The notes under the pieces: generated by a model
What the model was told of the DNA's origin: nothing
Database searches by the model: none
The model's input: the letters and a program-made list of their open reading frames with translations, nothing else
Source of the DNA: Aplidium turbinatum
Taxonomy: Eukaryota; Chordata; Ascidiacea; Aplousobranchia; Polyclinidae
Length of the DNA: 64,000 bases
Reading direction: 5' to 3'
Assembly (NCBI GenBank): GCA_918807975.1
Contig: OU964918.1
Coordinates: forward strand, 45,368,477 to 45,432,476
In this document: positions 37,501-49,500 of the stretch, piece after piece
Numbering within the stretch: the first letter of the stretch is position 1
How the letters are laid out: every line of letters starts with the position of its first letter
Position numbers and translations under genes: made by a program

Positions 37501-40500
37501 ATTACCTTCCTATGAAAGGACAAAAATGTTCATACGAATGGAGTAAGTCGGTTGTAAATCCAGTGAATGTGTACCCTCAACTCGGTTTCGGCTAATATAA
37601 ATGGGTCTGCTACTATTCGGTGAGTCCGATTCGGTGAGAGCCTTTTTCGGTGAGAGCCCTATTCGGTGATTTTTTTTAATTTTTTTTTGAAAATTATCGG
37701 GTACCGTAGCCTAATTAAAACCCCTAACCCCAAAAACCCAAACCCCCAAAAAAAACCAAACCCCCCAAAAACCCAAAAAAAAAACCAAACCCCAAACACC
37801 CCCAAACCCCCTATCCCCTAACCCTATAACGGCAATGATAATTAGGCTACGGCGCGCAATAATTTAAAAAAAAAAAACTCACCGAATAGGGCTCTCACCG
37901 AAAAAGGCTCTCACCGAATAGGGAACTCACCGAATCGGACTCACCGAATCGGGCCATTCCGAATATAAATAGGTTTCACAACATTTGTTTGTTTTTAGGA
38001 TGAAAGGAGTGTACGATGCCATTGAGCGGGAATATCTTCGGGCTCTTATTTTTGCAGTACGTTGGCCCAAGAATAAATAAAAATAGTTGCAATGAAAAAA
38101 TAAAAATTTGCGGTAAAATTGTGTAGCCTTCCTAATCGGATCAGAATTTAAGTTACCGGTACAAGATAATTTAATATTTTTCTACCACTTTGCTTTTGAA
38201 TGAATTTGTTACCTCACTTTGGCATTAGGCTCTATCCATAACTTACATCCGTCAACTTTTTTCTTTCTTAGCTATGTACCATATATATATACGTATTTTT
38301 TCTAATTGTTTACTTTTTTTCAGATTGTTACTGACCCTGAAAAACCAGATGTAAGTTTATATTGTCATTACAGTGGAGCAATTGTATTTTCATAATATTT
38401 GTGGGCAAATTGGTTAAATTTTTCATTGTCTTGTAGAGTGTGATTGAGAGCTACGTGTTTGGCTTTTCATATGATCAAGGATGCGTACAAGCCAGTGTCA
38501 CGATTGGCGAAGATTCGAAAACAAAAACCACCATTCCAACAAAACAGCAAACTAAAGAGTCAGCTAAAAAGTAAGAAGCACACAGTAGTTGCCACTTTTT
38601 CCACACTTGACCTTGTGAGGCAAGGGTATATTTTACTTATTTCCTGCACTTTTCCAGGTTTCTTCGTAATTTATTGTTGTTGACCAGCACAATGGACTCG
38701 CTCCCCACAAATGTCTATATGACTGTGCGATTACTGTATTATGACAAAGGTAAGTATTTGTAGGATTCATTGCTCCAACGGGAAATATTTATTTTATCAT
38801 TGCGTACTACCATAATACGTTTGCATGGTTTGTGAACCTAGGAATGCCTAGCTTCATCACGTTTTTTCTTCAAATGTACTCTATTTACCTATTCTACATC
38901 GCTTTATTGTTAGTTGTTTTTTGGGACTTGGTGGGACTGACGTGCTTTGTAACATGTTAGCATCACTTACAATATTGATTGAGTTGTTGTTGTGCGCAGT
39001 AATTTTTTTACTGTAGAAGGCCACCTTATGATAAACATGACGTCAACGTTTAAATGCTATGTGTTGATTGTTGGTGTTGTTTTAACAGCAACACCCAATG
39101 ACTATCAGCCACCCGGTTTTGTTGAAGCGATTGAGAAAGATACATTGGGTTTTGTTTTTGATAATATTCGAATCAAGCTTGGCCATGTGATGACGCCACA
39201 CACGAGCATGAAAGTTCGAGTACGGGCAGGACGCGATCAATTTGAACGTAAAGAGGTGATTGCGTAATGCGTAGGCTGCATATTGTTTCTTACATTCAAG
39301 CTAAGAAATGCTTTTATGTTTGTAACTTGTATATATAAGTTTTTGTTGATTTGCATTTGAGAGATGAATAGGCTAGGCTATTCTCTTTTTTTTCTCAAAC
39401 AGGTGGTGTCTTAACAACGGCTTACATTGGTGTTTAACTCACTTCTTTTGACAAATGTTATGATAAAAGGTTATTCTCAAAATACTGAAAACGCCGCATA
39501 TTTTCAGAATGAAAACGGCCAGCCAAACCTTTACATGAATGATTCGGAAATGACTGACGTTACTAAACTGGTAAATTGGCTTTAATCTTCGAGGTTTTAG
39601 ATATTTTTCTATCATGATTCATGAGGTATTGTTACTTTTTGTTACATTGTTTTATCAAAAAAACACGATAAAAGAAAGATAAATGAATAACAGAATAGTC
39701 TTCAACAGTTTATGAGTTCTTCTAAAAGGCTTCCCAGTATCTTCAGATGGCGTACTTGTACAGGGGCCTGGTCAATTGTCATACGATTACAAATTTGTCT
39801 GATAAAGTCAATTATTTAGGATCCGAGAGCTTTGCCAACAGAAGAAGAAATGAAACGAAATTTTCAGACAGGTTGTACATATTATGCTTTTAAAGAGTGT
39901 TCAGAAAAATGATGAAATTCAAATAAACAAAAAAATTGCATTTTTAGGCACTATAAAAAAGCTTTTTCCCTGAAACATCACAAAAAGAGGCAGAATGATT
40001 TTCAGCGGCCAGTGGTTAAATAGAGTATTTTGCAAAGCCTTTAATAAAGTATTTAACCGTAAAACACAGTACGTATTATGCAAAGAGAGTGCTTTAAAAT
40101 GGTGATTGCGACTTTTGATGTATACAAATAAACAGTAATTTCAACACCAGAATTGCATAAAATAACAAAATCTTTGTTGTTTAAGCTTGCCATGTTGCGA
40201 TCATTTTATTTTCTTGCCTCGTTATTTACACTTGGTGTGAAGTTCGCAAAAGCTGTAAATATTTACAAGTTTTGTTTGAATTACAGACAACGAATTGGAC
40301 AGCGACCTGGGAGTTTGTTGCCCGTGTCTTGATCCCAACGACGATGGGATAATGATCGAATGCTCCAAGTGCCACTTATGGCAGCACGCGATTTGCTTCT
40401 GTATCTGCGATGAAAGTGGCATTCCCGATGTGCACGTTTGTCATCGTTGTTGTGACAATGTAGGTAGCCTACATCCAGAAAGGAACTAAGGTCGAAAACT

Positions 40501-43500
40501 GAATCAAAGTCTGTCTTGAATGGGCTACTTTCTTGTATGGTCACATGTAGGCCTATAATCCTATTCATAAGGAGTTAAGGACATGATGTAAGCTCTTTAC
40601 TCGCTTCATGTAACCACGTGACATTTATAGTTTGTGTAAAGTAGTAGCCTATCGATGATTGATTGGACAAGTTTTCCTCGTGTTGCATTTTTAATACTGT
40701 AGCAGGTAGGTATAGCTGATTGTAATAGTTTGCACTTCACTGGTAGAAGGAACTTTTCTTCAATCATCTTTTTTTCTAATCGTTTTGTGTTCAGGATTTA
40801 ATGTCTTTAACAAGAAAATTGTTAATGTGCTTGAACTTGACTATGAAGATCGACATATGACCATAGGCGTCGAAATAGGGTGGGCAGGGTGGGCGGCGCC
40901 CACCCTACCGTGAAACGAGGGTGGGCAAAATAGGTTTCGCCCACCTTGTTTTCAGGACACGTATGAAGTGCTCGTTACAATTATTTCCGCTTTTGTTAAA
41001 CGCTGAATTATGCAACCAACTGCCGCGCAACTTCTTGTTTTACGCTATGTCTCTCCCTAGGTATCCGACAGAACAAAGCAATTCCGCAACAACACTGCGT
41101 TGAAAAAAATACGGTAGGCCTACTCACTGCGTTGTTGTTGCTACGGCAACTGCCACACGCTGGCAATTCCTGGTGAGAGAAAGCCACGTTTGATCTTTTC
41201 TCCGAATGGTCTCACTTTCGTTACGTCGCAATCAAACTTCAGTTCCGGGTCAGCGTAAGGGAATATGAATATGACATCATAATGAACATGACAATAAAAT
41301 AACCGATACAAACTAAAGACGTACTGAAACAATCGCTTTTTACAAATCTTTCCTCACAAACTTGTTGCTGAGTATGAATTGTGGCACCGCTCGATGTTGT
41401 CATTTCATTATTGAAAAGTTAAACATCTATTCGCGGATTCTTAAAACCAGCTAGTGTTCGGCGATATTGAAAAAAAACGATACGATATTTAAAAAAAAAC
41501 TCGATATTTCGATACTTTTCGATATTTTTGTTCTAATTAAGAAAAGAGTTTCTCAGTCTTCGAAATTAGTGTCGGCAATTGCCGAGGGGATTGCCGACAC
41601 AGATGCATGAATGGCGCATTAGCGTCGGCAATAAAAATGCCGAGGCCACACGAGCGCTTGTAAGGTTAGCGTTAGACATTCCTCCCAGTCGTTATGACAC
41701 AGCCATAGATTTGATCCTTAGTTAACACCCTGATGGCGCTCTGCGAAAGAGGCGTGTGGATGGGTATCAAAGCACGAAAGCAGCAAAACGTGTACGCTTC
41801 ATTGCGAACGGCGAAGACAGTGTAGATTTACAGCCAAGCGATGAGCCTCTTGATGTGTCCGATTTCAGTGATGACGCGACAACCTCATCCTCCGATACAG
41901 CATCTGATGATTGCGATTCTGACAGCTAGTTCTTTATCAAACAGACTTTGTGTTGCTCGCAGTATCCCAATTGTGCCGAAATTAGTTTGAGTTTGTGGAT
42001 GTTAGTGGATACGTAAATCGAGGCAATCTTCTTGCAGGTACTTAATTTGTTACCGGTACCTGGTTGAGCAATTAACATTATTTTATGATAATTCAACGTC
42101 GCTAGATGTCGAATTAATATAAAACAAACGTAAATTTCTTATTGAGCATTGTTGTTGCGCAATATAACCCGCCGGGAAAATTAAATCGATTTGTGCTGAC
42201 TCGAACGTTGAATCAACCCAAAATTAACTTTTCTCCCCCGTGAGTTATTTAACGTGAATTACCGTAACAGTGTGCGTATCGCGTTCCTCGCTACTTTTGG
42301 TATTATTAGAAAAGATGTACTATCCAGAATACAAACCAACATGGAAATGCTACAAACAATTAAATCAAGAAAATTGAAATATTTTGGCCACATTTGCAAT
42401 AATTCTTTTCAAAGACAACTACTAGAAGTAAAAATGAACGGCAAACGAAATAGGGGCAGAACACCAAGAATTTGGACTAATGATATTGAAGACTGGTTAG
42501 GACTTAATTACAAAACTGCAGTAAAAAATCTCACAACAGAGAAACTTGGCATCTTGCCTCCAACCCTCGACGAGAGGAAGGAACTTAATGATGATGATGA
42601 TGGTATTATTACATCACAACAAATCAAACAGTGCTGTCCTGATAGACTACTCTAGTATATTTTTCGCTTCTCGTTTTACATGTTTTGGTACAATTGTTTT
42701 CGTAATAAACGTTCACAGCAATTGCCAAGGCAATTTCAACTTTCGCCGTATGGCCTTGGCAACGTTTTTATAGGGGTTTACAGTTACCAGTTAGGGCTGT
42801 AATAGTAAAAATATTGAACAAAATTGAAATAAATATCGATATTGAAAAGATATCGTATCGTATCGAAAATTCGATATATCGCCCAACACTAAAACCAGCT
42901 TCCAAAAGGCGTCGAGATAATAATGCTGAAGAAGCCACGTCCAGCACGAATGAACGTAGAGATGACATTGATGAAGAAAGCAGTGCTTCAAGGATGGACA
43001 GTTGTAAAGTCAATGTCTCAGGCAATGTACCGGTAGTTGTAGAAGACAGCATGAGCCATGGATCTCTACCTGCTCCATTACGTTAGCATGATGCCGGATC
43101 AGCTTCCGGCTCGGGAAGGTCGTGTGTTGCAAAGGAAGCATTTTTCCGAATTCCAGTGGATGCGTCTTAACCCTGATGGTACTTGTTACTGTAGCTGCTG
43201 TTTGTGGGCCTCGGAAAACAATCGGTTATCTGCCGCAGACCAACGGAACAGTCCGCAGTCACCTGTCCGAACATTTTGCGGCAAATCCGAAGGTGCCACT
43301 TTAAAGATAACATGTCATGCGTCACGCGCTTTTTTGGTCGCAAAGGAAAACATAAAAGAAGTTTGTTTAGTTTAGCAGCGCTCATAAGATCGCAAGGCGC
43401 AAGAAAGCAAACATCAAACCTGTTAACGCTTAATTGCTGCACAGTCTTTGTGAGAAAGACTAACCATTGCGAATTTGCGAACATACACATTCAATGAAAT

Positions 43501-46500
43501 CTGTTTGAAAACTCCCGCCCACCCAGAATTCCTCTGTTCTAAGAAAAAATCGACGCCTATGCATATGACTATGGAGGATACACGACTTGCGGCATTCGGG
43601 CCTTGCGACCTGGTGATGGCGTCATTTGTGTTTGTGTTATTTGGACCGCGGCATTACCGGACTCTGGAATTTCGATTCCATTGATTGGCTTTTTTAATTT
43701 ACCTTATTTTCTATCGCAAATGTGTGATGATTATTACGTTTGTTTCCAGGTAGATACGATGTGCACGGACCCCCAGCTGAGTGCGCTCAAGAAAGATCAG
43801 CGACAGGAGATGTGCGCATGGAGACGGACGCTGCAGAGATGTGGCGAAACCGACACTGTTTCAGTCTCTGTAAGTCTAATTTCAAGCCAGCTAACCATAA
43901 AGTTTATTGTTGAATTTTGCTCATTACTAAAGCAAACAGACCATGAATGATAAACTTAATATGAGCATTGAGCAGTAGGGTGTTTTAGTTTTTTACGATT
44001 TTTGAAATCAAAACTGCATGGGGTCTAATCAGATCTTACTTCGTACAAATCGTACCCCTCCAATCCTGCATTGTTAGGTCATAGTATAATTAACAAAACC
44101 TGTTGTTTGTTAAAAATGTTATCACTGTAGTTACTGAAAGCGTTTTGCTTGTGTAGAACTGGGAACAAACCATCAAAAATATGAAAAAGACAGCTTTTCG
44201 CAATTAACCTTTTTCCGTTGCAGATAGTGTGGTAAAACGTATTAAGCGCAGATAGGAAGTTGGCTATTCCGCACAAGCTGACACCTTACACGTTTTTCTA
44301 TCTTCTTCCGTTACCGAGATATCGCATAATTTCGGGAAATTTTCCCACGTTTTAATTTTTCAAAATTTGGGGAGGCTGCGCAGTGCGCACCCTCTAAAAG
44401 TTATTCGATCAAAAAATCCTTTGAATCGGCTGTATGTCGCCGAAATAAGATATGATTAGACTCCAAACATTTTTGATTTCAAAAACCGTGAATAAATGAA
44501 ACATCCTAATGAGTAGGTTGCCAAGAACTTGACTGACGTCATTAAAGACTGAACAATACTTAACTATAAACTTGCAACCGAAACATGTCACAGACAAATT
44601 TTGCATTGTATTGTCTCCAATCCTCCACGAGAGAAAAGAACCAGATGACGATGAAAACAAACAGGATTTCAGATACTAACTTTTTTTTATTTTTTAGGAA
44701 ATTAGTGGCTGGCTTTCTTGTACAAGAATTATGGCGCAAAAAATTATTGGCAAGCTTGCGAGGGAAAAAATTGTAAAAATGGCAAAAGGACAGCAGCGGT
44801 ACCATCTTGTTGTAGTTGCTGTAACAAAAGTAGACTAATGTAAAGTTACAGTAATGCAGAAAAAATCTTATTTTTGGATTAATTCTTCAATTATGAAGTG
44901 TTTTTAATAATTAAAATGTTAATGGTTTTCAATTTTTCTTCGTTTGAACCTTCTTCGCCACTATAGCGCAATGGTGGCAATGCAATGCGCAAGGTGTCAA
45001 CTCTGGCTCCCCAACCTGAGCCAACTAAACGCCTTAGCAAAGCTGTGCGTGTTGAGATCTTTTTGCGTAGTGACTCCAAATGTTGACGGTAAGTGAGCGA
45101 CCTGACCAGGACTACTCCTTGATATGTAGAGTTTGCAGAAGGACAGGGTTTTTCCATTGGTGTTGATTTTAAGCTCACGCTTCGCTTCCCGGTTGTTTAA
45201 GTGGAAGGCTGTCGTCACTGTTTTGGTTTGCGCTGAGCTTCAATCTCATCGCTGTAGGTATGTCGACATGTCTAGGTGTACAGTTCCTTCTATTGTTTCC
45301 CAATGATTCGACAGGTGTAGAGTGGCCAAATCATCGACATAGGCGTACTTTTCGGATACCGTGTTTGGCAAGTCGTGGGTTTAGATGTTAAACAGAAGGG
45401 GGGGTATAGGACAGATCCTTGAGGGACGCCATTTTTAAGACGTCGTAACCTGCTTGGTTTAGCACTTCCGGTGGTGAGAGGGTAAAGCTTCTGTTGTAAA
45501 CCAGCTCCAAATGTCGAATGAAATTATGGCAAAAATGACGAATTTTTCCAATCTTTGAATGCGCTGTAATGTAAGAGCTTCCCTTTTCAATGTTTTCCAC
45601 ATCGTTTATACTGTATAGTAGGCCTATCTCGTTGTTGCCTCTTGTGGTGTAAGTATTAGCTAACTTGCAGGATTGTCATAAAATCAATTCCTTTTTCTGA
45701 TCCAGGCAAACGAAGACCATCGACCATGACGTGTTGAAAGCAGTTTTCATCAGAGACGTCAGACATGTCGCTGAGAATCTCTGCTTACAAAGGAGAGACA
45801 AACAGATGCGAGCTTCCTTTGAAGCAAAGACAGATGGTATTTCGCTGACGAGTCTTAATTAGGCTATAATCTGTTGAATCTTAGCTATACTAAAGCGTTA
45901 ATTTGTATTTAAAAGTAACTTTAATTTTTAATCAAAACTTGTTTATCAAACTTTTAAAGAAATCTACTTTTATTTGGTCGTATTGGTCAAATATAAAGTG
46001 TGCGTCTTGATTAAAAAATCATTATGAGGCGTAAAAGTGATCAAAATAATAATAATAATGTTAGTTTTTATATAGCGCTGTATCCATCGCTGAATGCGCT
46101 GCTCCACAGCGCTTTACAAAGCAGACAGTGTCAATGCAGCCGTATAGAGGCGCAACTGAGTACATTATTACCCGAATCCACTCCATTGCTTAGTGCCAAG
46201 TAGAAATTAGATTCAGTACCATGTTTAAAAAGTCTTTGGTATGACCCGACAAGGTATCGAACCCATGCCTACCACTTCAGAGGCGGGCGCACTAACCACT
46301 ACGCCACCGAGCCGGTAAAAGCGCAAAATTGGCCCAAATTTTCAGGGAAGCAATCCTCCGAGAACCCTGTGAAATTAGTTTCCTTATCCGGCCTTGACTT
46401 TTCCATTGTCTATTTTATTTTACGGACCTTGCTTAAACCCACCATAGAAGTAGCCTAAATGTCATACTTTGCTTTTTCTATCGCCGGTCAGCGAAGCTAT

Positions 46501-49500
46501 TTTTATTTTAAAACCGGTCGGTGAGAGAAAAAAGGTTAGTTACCTTTGTCTGAATCAATGTTTGTCAAACCCTTTTCACTGCGACCCACCTGTAGGCTAG
46601 TCTCGCTTTGGTCTTAGTCCCATTGCAATTTCCTTTGTAATAGAGTTAATACCGACGCAATGACAAGATTAACAACATACTGTATGCCCATAGGATTATT
46701 TTCTCTATGTGTTATATCAGTGGTTCTCAAACTTTTTTTTGTTGCGACGCCTCTGGAAAAGTTTTCTGGACTTGCGACGCACCAGCAAATAAAAGTTAAT
46801 GAGGAAACTTATTATTAAAGTTTTGTTTGTTGATACAACAACAAAAAGCAATGCATAGGCTATTATTTAATGTGACGTGTGGGCTTGTTTGTTTTTACAA
46901 AGTTCATTAAATCTTGGGAGAATTTTTGAAATTGCCACCTGCATTTTTCTTTCAGAGTGTATTGGTGATTGAAATTTGCTTTTTATCACCGCCAAGGCAG
47001 AAATTCCTGCTTCACATAAATATGACGTGACATATGGGATAATAATTCGTAGTGCTTTCTTCACCAAAGCTGGATAATCGCCATTCATTGAAATCCAGAA
47101 ATTTGCCGGATTTCCTGAATTAAACATCCTTTTCAGGGAATTGTCACAAGAAATGTCAATGTAGGCTTCTTTTTCTTGTGCAGTAAAAGACAGTGGAGTA
47201 GGTTGGACGAAAGGATCACGAATCCATTCATAGTTTGATAAATTTTTCGGGAAGTATTTTGCAAATTTCGACTCGAGCTTGGACAAATGTTGCCCAAATA
47301 TGCTTCACAAATTTGAAGGCAGCGTCATACTTTTCTTTTCAAGCAAATTGGACAAGAAAGTGAAGTATCGAGAGCTTCCAGACAGGTTTGCTATATCTTC
47401 CTTCCACAATAGCAGCTTTTTAACGAATGCTGCAATTTTATCTGAAATGTCATTTTTATTCGGCCCTTGCATAGAAATGTTCAGTTTGGCGAAGATATCA
47501 CACAAGTAAAGTAAGCCAATTTCAATAAGAAATTGTTCTGAGCTAAACAATCTGCAAGTGGATTATTTTCTTGCTGCAAAAAAGCCTGAAGTTCATCCAC
47601 CAATTCGTAGAAGCGTTCAAAGAATTTTCCAAGCGAAAGCCACTTGGATGAAAATTAAAAGAGCAAACTCCGATGCGCTGCATTGATTTCTCCACAAAGT
47701 TTTTTGAAAACTCTTGACTTCAGTGGGCGTGTTTTAATGAAGTTAACAACTTTGATGACAACTGAAACTGCTAATCAAAGGATTAACCTCATTTTTATAA
47801 GATAAACTGAATTCAGCTACGAAATGAAACTCTTCTGCGACGCCCTTGGAAAATTGAAACGACGCACCAGGGCGTCGCGACGCACAGTTTGAGAACTACT
47901 GTGTTATATGAAAGGCGACTTGCATTGGATTAACGAACAATAATCTTTTTTTTTTTCTATCAGACTTCGATAAATGCCAAAAAGAAAATTACAGACGCAA
48001 GGGGAAGCGAGCAGCTGCTGACATTGATGTAGATTTGCAAGTAAATGAATGATTTGAGTCTTTGTAAACTAAACGGCTGATGAACTACATAAACGTTGCT
48101 AGTGCGAAAAAGCATAATAGATATAGTCTGTATTAAACTATAGGAAATATTTATTATGTGTGTTTTTGTGACGTTGCATCTGTCGTAGATAAGCGTAGCT
48201 CTCAGCACTTTACAAAGCAGGCAGAGTCCGCGTATGCAGGCGCACCCAAGTACATTATTAGCCTACACTAAATTCATTTCTGTTTGTGAGTGCCAAGCAG
48301 GAATAAGTTTCAGTAGGCTACCAAATAAAATGTCTTAAATGTCCTCACAGAGTATCAAAACCATGACTTCCGATTCATAACCAGACGCTGTAGCTAACCA
48401 CTAAGTCACCAAGGCGGTTTAATAAAATATATTGTCCAATTTTTCGTTTTGAAATTGTAATTTGCCTCCCTCTCTGTAGGCTTAGATTTGACAAGATTTG
48501 CTTGGCTTCACTTTGCAGTCCGCTCGGCTAGCTCAGTTGATTATAGCGCCGTGACTTCGTGAACGAAGAAGCTTCAAGATCAAGCGGCGCTGGTTCGACT
48601 ATCGGGGTGTGCGCTTGAGCAACGCATTCTAAGGACTGCTTTCCATTCAGCGGCACCCAATGGATGGAATAATTCCCAGCCAACAACACAACAATCGGAA
48701 ACTTCGCTTTGTCAAATCTCCGTAACCGACCCTGCGTCAAGAGACTCTACAAGTAGGCTATGCGAAACTACCAGGAATAACCTACCAAGGCTTTCCCAGT
48801 CCGAGAATAAAGATTCAAAACTTACAGGGGTGGGCAGGAGAAGCCAATATTTAGATCGTTTATTCTGGTCCGTGATTTTGCTGTATATTTAAACACATAA
48901 GTTTGTTTGCCTATTAACGGTTGGTGTATCCGGTATCTTGGTTATGAGTATAACTGTACAGTGTACAGTACACTATATTTTGTGTATATACATAATTGCT
49001 AAACTGCTTCCTGGCTTGTGTTTCTAGCAAAACTGTAGCGAAGACAACCTAACGGCAAAGCGATTCGGGCGAGGTCTGAAAATGTCCACCTCCCCACTCA
49101 ACAGCCAATCTTCAATAGACGCCTTTCGACAGGATATGAACAGGGTTAGTTGAACCTTATTAGTTATTACATGAACTAGAACAGGGCTGCACAAACTTAA
49201 GTCCACGGTTCAAAACGGACGTATTTGGCGGTTAACACGGACGGTTTGTAACTGGTGCCACTTTTAGTCTGTAATCTTTGAATCACGACTACTGTCTATG
49301 GTTTAATAACTTTTGAAGTTTTGAGTGAAGTAGGCCCGGCCTATGTTATCCAACTACACCTTCCAAACCACGTGACATATAAGTTACTTGTTTTTCAAGC
49401 TTGTCATACAAGACTGCTTGTCTTGCTTTTCCTGAATGCTCTTTTTGGGATTACTTAAAATTATTTCCATCGATCTTATCAACTTTTAAAACTTTCAACC

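Larger units (their letters stand above)
40862..43561 (+). mobile_element. hAT transposon in HORMAD intron 11
   Basis: The inverted ends CATAGGCGTCGA / TCGACGCCTATG are flanked by the perfect 8-bp duplication CATATGAC (40854-40861, 43562-43569). A GGGTGGGC-rich palindrome follows the left end. Near the right end (about 42900-43375) are frames with an acidic/basic linker and a Cys-pair segment (TCYCSCCLWAS) like the N-terminal zinc finger of hAT proteins. No complete transposase is present; another hAT-like element and a LINE tail are nested inside. Confidence 0.9.

Noticed and set aside
36780-37830. Interstitial telomere from a chromosome fusion
   Set aside because: The CCCTAA/TTAGGG tracts lie inside target-duplicated mobile elements in introns of one gene.
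44799-44838. Alternative end of HORMAD at the TAA after exon 13 (read-through to VAVTKVD)
   Set aside because: A GT donor at 44799 restores phase with four further exons that read as one basic C-terminal tail; a short isoform remains possible.
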